A stretch of 61,435 nt of DNA from NCBI GenBank assembly GCA_011391695.1, contig JAABQB010000013.1, positions 1 through 61,435 of the forward strand, in the 5' to 3' direction. The first letter of the stretch is position 1; each line of letters opens with the position of its first letter. The notes below the pieces were generated by a model. It saw only the letters and a list, made by a program, of their open reading frames with translations, did no database searches and was not told the DNA's origin. The translations under genes were made by a program, and so were the position numbers. This document shows positions 53,677-61,435 of the stretch, one piece after another. The DNA comes from Desulfobacteraceae bacterium (GTDB taxonomy: Bacteria > Desulfobacterota > Desulfobacteria > Desulfobacterales > RPRI01).

Positions 53677-54771
53677 ATAGGGGACGTCCTAAACATTTAA
53701 ACTTACTTATCTGACAGCAAATAATTATTGGCCTTTGCGAGTTTCTCGCCCCTTATTACGGCTTTTCCGATAGCCGTTACAGATTTATCCAGCAGGCGGG
53801 CAAGAAATGTCATCGTTACACCCAGCTCTCTTACCGCCCAGTAGCATAAAAGACTTCGCGCCTGAACAATATCCCGGCTCTTCCCGTCAGCCCATACTTT
53901 ATCCTGCTCTATCCCCGTAACTTCGGCTACTATGACCGCTACATCGGTTAACTCAATACCACGGGATTGAAGATCATATTTCTTCTTCATCTTTTCTTCG
54001 GCGGATTTAAGTACGCTTTCTACAAAATCACCATTCCCCAAAATCCTTTCGTCTGCTTTCTCAAAAACCTTTGCTGCCCGAAGCGCTTTTACCTCAGCCC
54101 ATCCTCCCATGCTCCGTACAAGACCCCCTCCTGTGAGATCAGTCCGTTTCCCCTGGTCAATCCCTTCGGTTACAAACAGCCGGTATTTTCGTCTCGCAGC
54201 TCCGATTCTTTTACCGTAAAGCCCCAATACCTTATCCTTATTCTGCCATTCTATTTTTATCCTTCCCATTAAAACGCTGTGACCACAGTACGGATATCCG
54301 TCCAGTGTATCTAAATCCAGCACAACTCCGGCTCTTACAGGATTGAGATGGATGTAGCGTACCAGCTCCAATAAATATCCGTCTTCCTGGCATAAAATAG
54401 ACTTGTAGCGGTTCTGAAACAGATGCCCGTATCTGCCTTTTCTGCGGTTATACCAAAGAGCATATCCGGTTAAAAGTCGTCTCATTACAGTTGAGATAGG
54501 AACATTCCCTGTTCTCAACAGTAAATGAAAATGGTTTGGCATCAAAGCCCAGGCATAGCAGTCTGTCTTTGTTTCTGTCAGGATAACACCGAGCCTGCTT
54601 AAGAAATTATTCCTATCTTCGTCATTTTCAAATATGTGCTGCCGGTCGATTCCCCTGACAATTATATGATGCATTGCTCCCGGAGCATCTATTCTTGATT
54701 TTCTTGGCATGAATTCTAAATACCATACCTCTATATATTAATCAAGTTTAAATGTTTAGGACGTCCCCTAT
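53677..54771 (-). mobile_element. RAYT transposase element, right copy, with perfect 28-base inverted ends
   Basis: The two ends (53677-53704 and 54744-54771) are exact inverted copies beginning ATAGGGGACGTCC. It is 1,095 bases and carries one transposase. The perfect match of the two ends suggests this copy is the intact one, and that the flank at 54772-61435 truly belongs to it. Confidence 0.85.
53703..54710 (-). CDS. REP-associated tyrosine transposase (RAYT), right copy
   Basis: A 335-residue transposase. The NHFH motif and Y119 are as in the left copy (6726-7709); the first 238 codons are identical. In the last quarter it differs (S for A, I for R, S for N, several silent changes), and a small indel extends the C-terminus by eight residues into the inverted repeat. 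The C-terminal helix-turn-helix (TMTFLARLLDKSVTAIGKAV) is intact. Confidence 0.92.
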   Translation of the reverse strand: MPRKSRIDAPGAMHHIIVRGIDRQHIFENDEDRNNFLSRLGVILTETKTDCYAWALMPNHFHLLLRTGNVPISTVMRRLLTGYALWYNRRKGRYGHLFQNRYKSILCQEDGYLLELVRYIHLNPVRAGVVLDLDTLDGYPYCGHSVLMGRIKIEWQNKDKVLGLYGKRIGAARRKYRLFVTEGIDQGKRTDLTGGGLVRSMGGWAEVKALRAAKVFEKADERILGNGDFVESVLKSAEEKMKKKYDLQSRGIELTDVAVIVAEVTGIEQDKVWADGKSRDIVQARSLLCYWAVRELGVTMTFLARLLDKSVTAIGKAVIRGEKLAKANNYLLSDK

Positions 54772-54817
54772 ATAGTGTTTGATTGCAAACTCCGTCCCTG
54801 TGATTCCGGAAAGCAAT

Positions 54818-55765
54818 TCAAGATCCGCCTTCTAACTGGACGAAAAATTCCATCCATTCTATTTTCGAGCAACCGTCCCCGCCCGGTTCAAGCTTGTATT
54901 TTTTAATGGTCAATACGCCCCGACCGAAACGCCGGATATCTTCGATTTCTTGAGCAGTTACCGCGCGGCCCGCAGTTGGCCCGTCAATGCGCTTCCCCAC
55001 TTCAGGGGAAAAAATAAAGTTTCTTGGATTGGCAGTACCAGCTTCGGCGAGATGGGGACGCGAGACGCACCCGGAAGGATTCCCGGATAAATGCCATCCT
55101 TCGATATTCCTTGGATTGGGGGCAAAGTGAAAAGGAGGGGTTAGCCGCGCTATGTTTTCGTCGCGCCCATATTCTTTGATCAAGATTTCCCATCCGTCAG
55201 ACATCGGCTCGAGGATGAACTCGAAACGGAAACCAAATGGGCGATAGAATCTTTTCCCATGATTGATACGCCCCGAGAATGTTTCACCAAAACGAGGATA
55301 TAGAAACTTAAGTTTGAATTCATCCAAAGCCACGCGTTTTACCAGTGACTGTGTGCCATCTATACTGCCGATAACTTCACTATTTGATACACGGAGCCAA
55401 TACTCTCCGCAATGCGAAAGAGCAAAACCCTCACCGGGCTTCGCCCCTGGCCCATTTAGTGCCAATATCCATTCACTTTGTGGTGTAAAGCCTTCGAGTG
55501 TCGGTCGGCAGTGCATCCCGTCTCCCATCTGAACAACCATTCCGGAATCAAGTATCCCCCCTTTTAACGTTTCCAAAACGAGAACATCCATGGTCGGCGA
55601 TTGTCCGGGATGATGGCGAATAATCCGGCCATGAATTACCAGCGGAGCATCCTTTGATACCGCAATAAAAGGGCCATTCCATGTGCAGGAACACGCGCCC
55701 GCGTAAAAGGGATACACAAAAAAGCCGATTCCGGTCAATAGACACCATAGCGCTAATTTTTTCAT
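54818..55765 (-). CDS. Exported TIMP/NTR-like CSC protein, right-arm copy
   Basis: Identical to the product of 5671-6618: signal peptide starting MKKLALWCLL, then a mature N-terminal C-S-C and an OB-fold-like domain. Its end is 47 bases from the inverted repeat of the right transposon, as on the left. Start at ATG 55765. Confidence 0.6.
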   Translation of the reverse strand: MKKLALWCLLTGIGFFVYPFYAGACSCTWNGPFIAVSKDAPLVIHGRIIRHHPGQSPTMDVLVLETLKGGILDSGMVVQMGDGMHCRPTLEGFTPQSEWILALNGPGAKPGEGFALSHCGEYWLRVSNSEVIGSIDGTQSLVKRVALDEFKLKFLYPRFGETFSGRINHGKRFYRPFGFRFEFILEPMSDGWEILIKEYGRDENIARLTPPFHFAPNPRNIEGWHLSGNPSGCVSRPHLAEAGTANPRNFIFSPEVGKRIDGPTAGRAVTAQEIEDIRRFGRGVLTIKKYKLEPGGDGCSKIEWMEFFVQLEGGS

Positions 55766-56188
55766 TTCAGGGCCGCCCTTGACCTTCAAGATAGACAAAT
55801 GCCTGTGCCTCCAAATCGTCAGCGATACAAGAAATCAAGGGATTGGTTGATGATCTGGCCTCGCTCAGCGCCTCCCGATAACGCCTTGCAAGAATTGGCC
55901 AGAGACCTTTCTCGTGTCTGGCCCGTGCGGCCTCTTATACCCCGCTCCAAGCCGTTGGGCTTTGAAGAGGAGGAGGGGACAATAACAGGGACATGCTTTT
56001 TTTATTAGGAAGAATTGCATGAAACATTTCCTTATATCAAGGAAATGTTTATTTGAAGAATATGCCGGATGCGCCTTTAACATAAAAAAGCCGGAAAGGA
56101 TTCCTTCCCGGCTTTTTGACGACTCACAATTTACTCTTCACTTTCTTCTGACTTTGTGCATCTGTGCCTTTGACCCTTTTCCCGTTCA
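55766..56188. other. Intergenic region, mirror of 5248-5670
   Basis: Contains the mirrored hairpins (56022-56050 and 55897-55923) and the nfnAB terminator. No gene recognised. Confidence 0.5.
56084..56117 (-). terminator. Rho-independent terminator after nfnAB, right-arm copy
   Basis: Mirror of 5319-5352: perfect stem AAAAGCCGGAAAGGA/TCCTTCCCGGCTTTT with flanking A- and T-runs. Confidence 0.9.
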
Positions 56189-57610
56189 CTACCATCCCCA
56201 CTTAAGATAATTGTGAATGGAGTCGGCGGCTTTTCTCCCGGCTCCCATGGCAAGAATAACGGTCGCGGAACCCGTCACAATATCGCCGCCTGCCCACACG
56301 CCCTTCTTTGTGGTTTTGCCGGTCTCTGGATCAGCAATGATGTAACCGCGCTTGTTTAAAGAGAGTTCAGGTGTTGACTGGGTGAGCAGCGGGTTCGCGC
56401 CCGCTCCGACGGCAACTATCACAAGGTCGCAATCCATTTTAAATTCCGAGCCCTTAATCGCGATAGGCCGGCGTCTTCCCGACTGGTCGGGTTCTCCGAG
56501 TTCCATCTTGAGGCATTCCATGCCGGTAATTCTCCCCTTTTCGTCTCCGAGGAAACGGGTTGGAGCCGTAAGCAGGAAGAATTCTATCCCTTCTTCGTCG
56601 GCATGATGAATCTCGGCAGCCCTTGCAGGCATCTCCTGTCTCGATCGTCTGTAAACTATTTTAACATTATCCGCGCCGAGGCGCATTGCAGTCCGTGCAG
56701 AGTCCATTGCGACGTTTCCGGCGCCGAGGACAACTACATTCTTACCCTTGACAATAGGCGTATCATATTCCGGGAAGAGATAGGCCTTCATCAGGTTAGC
56801 TCGGGTCAAATATTCGTTTGCGGAAAGAACCCCGATAAGGTTTTCGCCGGGAATATTCATGAATGTCGGAAGTCCGGCTCCCACACCGACATAAACAGCA
56901 TCATAGCCCTCGGCAAAAAGCTCATCGAGCGTAACCGTTCTTCCCACAACACTGTTGCATTCAAGCTTTACGCCCTGTTTTTCCATGAAGGCAACTTCTG
57001 AAAATACAATCTCCTTAGGAAGCCTGAACTCCGGAATTCCATAAACAAGCACCCCGCCCGGCTTATGAAAGGCCTCAAGCACCGTAACCTCATGCCCTTT
57101 TGCAATAAGATCACCCGCAACGGTAAGTCCGGAAGGTCCCGAGCCGACAACAGCAACTTTTTTGCCTGTAGGCGGCGCTTTGGGAGGAAGCTCTCCCTTT
57201 CCGTTAATCCTCTCATAATCGGCGGCAAATCTTTCAAGATGCCCTATTGCGACAGGCTGACCTTTCTTTCCGACAATACAATTTCCTTCACACTGTATCT
57301 CCTGCGGGCATACCCTTCCGCAGACGGCAGGAAGAGAGTTTTTCTGCCATAGCAGCCTTGCCGCCAAAGTAAAATTCCCTTCTTTTATATGATTTATAAA
57401 ACCCGGGATATCAACCTGGACCGGGCAGCCATCAACACAGCCCGGCTTTTTGCATTGAAGACATCTCTGCGCTTCCAGCATCGCAGTCTCAGGAGTATAT
57501 CCGATCGGAACCTCCTTGAAATTTCTTCTTCTTACTTCCGGAGCCTGCTCCGGCATGGGCTGCCTTGGAACCGCCTCTTTCTTTCCTTTTTTTACCTCTT
57601 CTTCAGCCAT
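56189..57610 (-). CDS. nfnB: NfnB-like large subunit, right-arm copy
   Basis: The 473-residue product is identical to that of 3826-5247, with the N-terminal bis-[4Fe-4S] domain, two nucleotide-binding sites and the GltD-type C-terminal flavin motif. It lies downstream of nfnA (85-base gap) and ends at the terminator. Confidence 0.88.
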   Translation of the reverse strand: MAEEEVKKGKKEAVPRQPMPEQAPEVRRRNFKEVPIGYTPETAMLEAQRCLQCKKPGCVDGCPVQVDIPGFINHIKEGNFTLAARLLWQKNSLPAVCGRVCPQEIQCEGNCIVGKKGQPVAIGHLERFAADYERINGKGELPPKAPPTGKKVAVVGSGPSGLTVAGDLIAKGHEVTVLEAFHKPGGVLVYGIPEFRLPKEIVFSEVAFMEKQGVKLECNSVVGRTVTLDELFAEGYDAVYVGVGAGLPTFMNIPGENLIGVLSANEYLTRANLMKAYLFPEYDTPIVKGKNVVVLGAGNVAMDSARTAMRLGADNVKIVYRRSRQEMPARAAEIHHADEEGIEFFLLTAPTRFLGDEKGRITGMECLKMELGEPDQSGRRRPIAIKGSEFKMDCDLVIVAVGAGANPLLTQSTPELSLNKRGYIIADPETGKTTKKGVWAGGDIVTGSATVILAMGAGRKAADSIHNYLKWGW

Positions 57611-57695
57611 ATAATCCTCCGTATAAAAATTCCGATTGAATTCGAAACTGTATAAAAATATTGATAACCGGCCATAACAAACAACGAAAAAATGA

Positions 57696-58526
57696 CTACG
57701 GGTTCATCTTGCAGAATGTTCCGTAACATTCCTTCTCTTCCTCACAATATGCCTGGAGACGCTGCATTAGGCCATCATAATCAACCTGGTGGCCGTCAAA
57801 TTCCGGCCCGTCCACACATGCAAATTTTGTCTCGCCTCCGATCGATACACGGCACCCCCCGCACATTCCTGTCCCGTCAATCATTATAGGATTAAGGCTT
57901 ACGAGCGTTTTGACATTAAATTCCTTGGTCATCTTGGATACGAATTTCATCATGGGAACAGGGCCGATTCCCACAACAAGCTTTACGTCCTTTGTTTCAA
58001 GCATCTTTTTTAATACCTCCGTGACAAAACCGTGATGTCCGTACGATCCGTCATCGGTGCATACATGAAGCTCGCTTGAAGCAGTCTTCATCTGCTCCTC
58101 AAGAATAAGAAGCCCCTTGTTTCTCGCGCCGATAATTCCTATCACGTGGTTCCCGGCCTCTTTAAGCGCTCTGGTAATCGGATGAAGAACCGCAACGCCT
58201 GTTCCGCCTCCAACGCAGACGACAGTCCCGACTTTTTCAACGTGGGTAGGTTTTCCCAGGGGGCCTATAACATCCTTATAGCCTTCCCCTACTTTCAGTG
58301 TTTTGAAAAGAGCCGTCGATTTTCCAACAACCATGTATATCACTGTTATTGTTCCCTTTTTCGGGTCGGTATCCGCCATTGTCAACGGAATCCTCTCTCC
58401 TGTTTCGTTGGCCTTTATGATCACAAACTGGCCCGGCTTTGCCTTTTGGGCAATCAAAGGCGCTTCGATTTCATTCAGAATCACAGTGCCCCCAGCCATC
58501 TCTTCACGTTTCACAATTTTAAACAT
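57696..58526 (-). CDS. nfnA: NfnA-like small subunit, right-arm copy
   Basis: The 276-residue product is identical to that of 2910-3740: FAD domain with RIPLT, NAD(P) loop GGGTG, C-terminal [2Fe-2S] cysteines. ATG 58526 is preceded by GGAGG. Confidence 0.88.
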   Translation of the reverse strand: MFKIVKREEMAGGTVILNEIEAPLIAQKAKPGQFVIIKANETGERIPLTMADTDPKKGTITVIYMVVGKSTALFKTLKVGEGYKDVIGPLGKPTHVEKVGTVVCVGGGTGVAVLHPITRALKEAGNHVIGIIGARNKGLLILEEQMKTASSELHVCTDDGSYGHHGFVTEVLKKMLETKDVKLVVGIGPVPMMKFVSKMTKEFNVKTLVSLNPIMIDGTGMCGGCRVSIGGETKFACVDGPEFDGHQVDYDGLMQRLQAYCEEEKECYGTFCKMNP

Positions 58527-58944
58527 CACAACCTCCAGTACAAATAATTAATATATTATAAAATACGGCAGCATTTTCAATTATGCCTGCCATTTGAAGT
58601 CACCAATAACCGGTGAACCAATTTATACAGGATTCCTAAAAACCACATTATAGCTATTAAATCAACTTCAAAATTAAATTGAGTTTTATCAGAAACCGTT
58701 ATCTTGAATTATTCAATTTTAAATGCTAAACGCATCATGCATTTAACAATAATAAGATGATGGACACGTAAAAAGCCGAATTTCAGACGGCAAAGTAAAA
58801 AGCTCATTATGCAAGGCGCACGAATCTTTAGGAATGAAGGGTACTTACTGATACGCTGCAATGACGAAAGATGAAGTGCAACACAGCAGAATGACTTTTT
58901 CCGAAGCCGTCAATATTAACCTGCAGCAAAGGCACGGAGATTGA
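58527..58944. other. Intergenic region, mirror of 2492-2909
   Basis: AT-rich region with the mirrored palindromic element next to tatD. No gene seen. Confidence 0.55.
58758..58913. repeat. Dispersed repeat element, right-arm copy
   Basis: Mirror of 2523-2678, with the TTGACGGCTTC end on the tatD side. Confidence 0.55.
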
Positions 58945-59730
58945 ATGAAATTATTTGACAGCCACTCTCACCTGGATGACAGGGCATATGAAAAGGATCT
59001 GGATTCCGTAATAAATAGAGCTAAAATTGCCGGAGTAAGCAAAATTATGATAGTCGGAATAGACGGTAAAAGCTCGGCAAAAGCCGCCAAAATTGCTGAA
59101 GAAAATTCAGGCTGTTATGCCTCCATAGGCGTCCATCCGCATGATGCTAAAGAATGCAGCGACAGAACAATAAATTTTCTAAAGGATCTCTCAGAAAATC
59201 AAAAAGTTAAAGCCTGGGGTGAGATAGGGCTTGATTTCAACCGGATGTTTTCACCGAAAGATGTCCAGGAAAAGTGGTTTATAAATCAGCTTGAAGCCGC
59301 AGATGAACTTGGCCTCCCGCTGATCTTTCACGAAAGAGAAAGCAACGGCAGGTTTCTTGAGATATTGAAATCCAATTATAATGAAGAATGCAAAGGAGTT
59401 ATGCACTGTTTTAGTGGTAGCCGAAAGGAGCTTAAAGAATACCTTGATCTGGGGCTTTACATAGGCATAACCGGAATTGTGACAATCATGAGCCGTGGCG
59501 AAAAGTTACGAAACCTGATCACAATGATTCCAGATGACCGCATCCTCATTGAAACCGACGCGCCTTATCTGACACCCGCTCCGGAAAAAAACGGCACCCG
59601 GCGTAATGAACCTGCTTTTGTTAAATCAGTGCTATTAAAAATTGCAGAAGTAAGAAAAGAAGACCCTGAAGCGCTTTCTCAAAAAATCTTTGAAAACACC
59701 TGCCGGTTATTCAATGTCAATCCTTCTTAA
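58945..59730 (+). CDS. tatD: TatD family metal-dependent hydrolase, right-arm copy
   Basis: The 261-residue product is identical to that of 1706-2491, with the same metal ligands (H7, H9, E93, H129, H154, D205). It overlaps the convergent phoU by four bases. Confidence 0.93.
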   Translation: MKLFDSHSHLDDRAYEKDLDSVINRAKIAGVSKIMIVGIDGKSSAKAAKIAEENSGCYASIGVHPHDAKECSDRTINFLKDLSENQKVKAWGEIGLDFNRMFSPKDVQEKWFINQLEAADELGLPLIFHERESNGRFLEILKSNYNEECKGVMHCFSGSRKELKEYLDLGLYIGITGIVTIMSRGEKLRNLITMIPDDRILIETDAPYLTPAPEKNGTRRNEPAFVKSVLLKIAEVRKEDPEALSQKIFENTCRLFNVNPS

Positions 59731-60383
59731 AAATTCCCGTGCCGGACAATCTCGCCATCAGTCACATAGATGACTTCTTCGGCAATATTGGTCGCATGGT
59801 CGGCGATGCGTTCTATATGCCGTGAAATCAAAAACATATTTAATAAAGTGCCAGCGTCCCCGGGTGTTTTAAGAATAGACAGTTTAAGCTGCTCATATGT
59901 ATTCCGAACAAAAACATCAACATCATCATCCATGAGGCAGACTTTAAAAGCCATATCCGTATCGAGCCCAACCATGGCATCAAGACTCATTCTGAGCATA
60001 GCACTGGCTTTTTCAGCCATCAGCGCATAATCAAAAATGAATTTGCAATCTTTATTTTTTGAAATGACTTTGATGCGATAGGCGATATTTACGGTTTCAT
60101 CCGCTATTCTTTCAAGATCATTATTGATCTTAATCACACTTACCAGAAATCTAAGATCCACGGCAACCGGCTGATGCAGCGCCAGCACCTTCAGGCATTC
60201 TTCTTCAATCTCCACTTCCATTTCATCTATTTCATAGTCCATATTGATGATCTGCTCTGCAATGGCGGCATCCCTGCTTTCAATGCTTTTTATGGCGAGC
60301 CTTACCCGGTCTTCCACAATAGCGCCCAGGCTCAGGATGCTTTTTTTGATTTTTTCAAGTTCTCTCTGAAAATGTTTTGCCAT
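59727..60383 (-). CDS. phoU: Phosphate signalling protein PhoU, right-arm copy
   Basis: The 218-residue product is identical to that of 1053-1709, with both PhoU repeats. RBS AAGGAG before ATG 60383; follows pstB by 12 bases. Confidence 0.95.
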   Translation of the reverse strand: MAKHFQRELEKIKKSILSLGAIVEDRVRLAIKSIESRDAAIAEQIINMDYEIDEMEVEIEEECLKVLALHQPVAVDLRFLVSVIKINNDLERIADETVNIAYRIKVISKNKDCKFIFDYALMAEKASAMLRMSLDAMVGLDTDMAFKVCLMDDDVDVFVRNTYEQLKLSILKTPGDAGTLLNMFLISRHIERIADHATNIAEEVIYVTDGEIVRHGNF

Positions 60384-60395
60384 ATTAACTCCTTA

Positions 60396-61298
60396 TCAGC
60401 CGAAACGGCCGGTAATATAATCCTGGGTTAATTGGTGGCTCGGCCGGGTAAAAATCATCGGGGTAGGGCCCACTTCGATCAGGTCCCCCATATGAAAGTA
60501 GGCGGTGCGCTGGGAAACCCGGGCCGCCTGCTGCATGGAATGGGTCACAATCACAATCGTGTACTGTTTGCGCAGTTCATCCATCAGGTCTTCAATGACG
60601 GAGGTGGCAATGGGATCGAGCGCCGAGCAGGGTTCATCCATCAGGATGATCTCTGGACTGACGGCAATGGCCCGGGCGATGCACAGGCGCTGCTGCTGGC
60701 CGCCGGAAATGCTTGTGCCGGATTGATTCATGATGTCCTTGACCTCGTTCCACAAACCGGCTTTCACCAGCGAGGTTTCGACGATTTCATCCAGTTCGGC
60801 TTTACTTTCGGCCAGTCCGTGGATGCGCGGGCCATAAGCAACATTGTCATAGATGGACTTGGGAAAGGGGTTGGGTTTCTGGAACACCATGCCGACCTGG
60901 GCCCGCAAGGGGACCACATCCACATCCTTTGCATAGATGTTTTTGCCGTCCAGCAATATTTCCCCGCTGACCCGGCACCCCGCAATGGTATCGTTCATGC
61001 GGTTCAGACAGCGGATAAAAGTCGATTTGCCGCATCCGGACGGCCCGATCATCGCCAGAACCTCATTGTATCCGATTTCCAGGGAAACATTTTTAATGGC
61101 CTGCTTGTCACCGTAAAAAACATCCACGTTCCGGCAGAACATGCGGGGATCTTCAACGCTAATATCGCCCACAGTCCGGCGACTGTCCCGGCTGACCAGT
61201 GTTTTGCCTCCGAATGTTTCCCCTGATTTTTGTGGTTTTTCAGCTGTCATCTGTATGTTATGTTCGAACATTCCGGCTGATGGTTCGATCAATTGCAT
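60396..61298 (-). CDS. pstB: Phosphate ABC transporter ATP-binding protein PstB, right-arm copy
   Basis: The 300-residue product is identical to that of 138-1040, with Walker A, Q-loop, signature, Walker B and H-loop intact. The same doubt about the start applies (61298, 61271 or 61250). The contig ends 137 bases upstream. Confidence 0.95.
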   Translation of the reverse strand: MQLIEPSAGMFEHNIQMTAEKPQKSGETFGGKTLVSRDSRRTVGDISVEDPRMFCRNVDVFYGDKQAIKNVSLEIGYNEVLAMIGPSGCGKSTFIRCLNRMNDTIAGCRVSGEILLDGKNIYAKDVDVVPLRAQVGMVFQKPNPFPKSIYDNVAYGPRIHGLAESKAELDEIVETSLVKAGLWNEVKDIMNQSGTSISGGQQQRLCIARAIAVSPEIILMDEPCSALDPIATSVIEDLMDELRKQYTIVIVTHSMQQAARVSQRTAYFHMGDLIEVGPTPMIFTRPSHQLTQDYITGRFG

Positions 61299-61309
61299 GA
61301 TTATAAACC

Positions 61310-61338
61310 TGTATAGATTTGTTAATTGTCAATGTCAA
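61310..61338 (-). promoter_or_regulatory. Candidate pstB promoter, right-arm copy
   Basis: Mirror of 98-126: TTGACA, 17-base spacer, TATACA, with the tandem TTGACA. Confidence 0.4.
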
Positions 61339-61394
61339 TAGGATTGGATATCTCTTCATTCAATCCCGGGATTAAAAGCATATTTAAATAGACC

Positions 61395-61432
61395 GGCAGG
61401 CCGGAAGTCCTCTAGAGGAAATCCGGCCTGCC
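61395..61432. repeat. GC-rich palindrome at the right contig end
   Basis: Mirror of 4-41. The sequence stops three bases beyond it, as on the left. Confidence 0.8.
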
Positions 61433-61435
61433 TTT

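Larger units (their letters stand above)
53995..61435. repeat. Right arm of the terminal inverted repeat
   Basis: Exact reverse complement of 1-7441. Genes below from 54818 to 61298 are second copies of those described at the left end; whether they are two genomic copies is unresolved. Confidence 0.95.

Overview
The window looks like a chromosomal contig from a Gram-negative anaerobe, most likely of the Desulfobacterota (Desulfobacterales-like). The pointers are lipid A synthesis (lpxC), a type IV pilus operon, a NtrY/NtrX pair with its DUF4390 partner, a cobalamin-dependent (class II) ribonucleotide reductase, NfnAB-type electron bifurcation, EtfBA with an acyl-CoA oxidation cluster, and several small dispersed palindromic repeats. 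No sulfate-reduction gene is present, so the placement is inference. I found no rRNA, tRNA or CRISPR array.

Layout. Positions 1-7441 and 53995-61435 are inverted copies of each other (x pairs with 61436-x). Each arm carries pstB, phoU, tatD, nfnA, nfnB and a TIMP/NTR-like exported protein, and ends inside a RAYT-type transposase element. The two transposase copies are identical up to position 7441 and then differ by about 3% plus an indel. That abrupt change suggests that the same unique flank was attached to two different transposon copies, i.e. an assembly chimera. A real 7.4 kb inverted duplication is the alternative. Gene dosage of the arm genes should therefore not be trusted.

The unique core (about 7.76-53.68 kb) has these blocks. 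(1) 7.8-10.4 kb: a small secreted repeat protein, a HepT remnant, and Smr, DUF1848 and metallophosphoesterase genes. (2) 10.5-22.4 kb: an acyl-CoA island with an ADP-forming acyl-CoA synthetase, an APH-type kinase, a TetR regulator, an acyl-CoA dehydrogenase of the ACAD10/11 type, a histidine phosphatase, EtfB/EtfA, a DUF362 protein, a ferredoxin-domain protein and a thiolase. Two related palindromes, each bounded by outward-facing TTGACA boxes, sit in the two divergent promoters and are candidate TetR operators. Kinase plus ACAD10/11-like dehydrogenase suggests catabolism of 4-hydroxy fatty acids through phosphorylated acyl-CoA. (3) 22.4-26.8 kb: alr, a Dabb protein, arfB, an NlpC/P60 peptidase and a CoA-transferase/GNAT fusion, with a nested MITE-like element. 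(4) 27.3-33.9 kb: a small XRE regulator, pilMNOPQ and a TPR lipoprotein. (5) 33.9-49.4 kb: housekeeping genes (thrC, serS, 5-formyl-THF cyclo-ligase, K+ channel, pcm, YqaA, nrdJ, LysR, coaD, rsmD, ntrX, ntrY, DUF4390, lpxC), with a second MITE-like element between rsmD and coaD. (6) 49.7-53.4 kb: comM, a RecB-like nuclease pseudogene with two in-frame stops, and a HEPN/MNT toxin-antitoxin pair.

Working together: block 2 would activate, phosphorylate, oxidise and thiolytically cleave acyl-CoAs, passing electrons through Etf to iron-sulfur proteins. NfnAB would balance NADH, NADPH and ferredoxin. PstB and PhoU belong to phosphate uptake.
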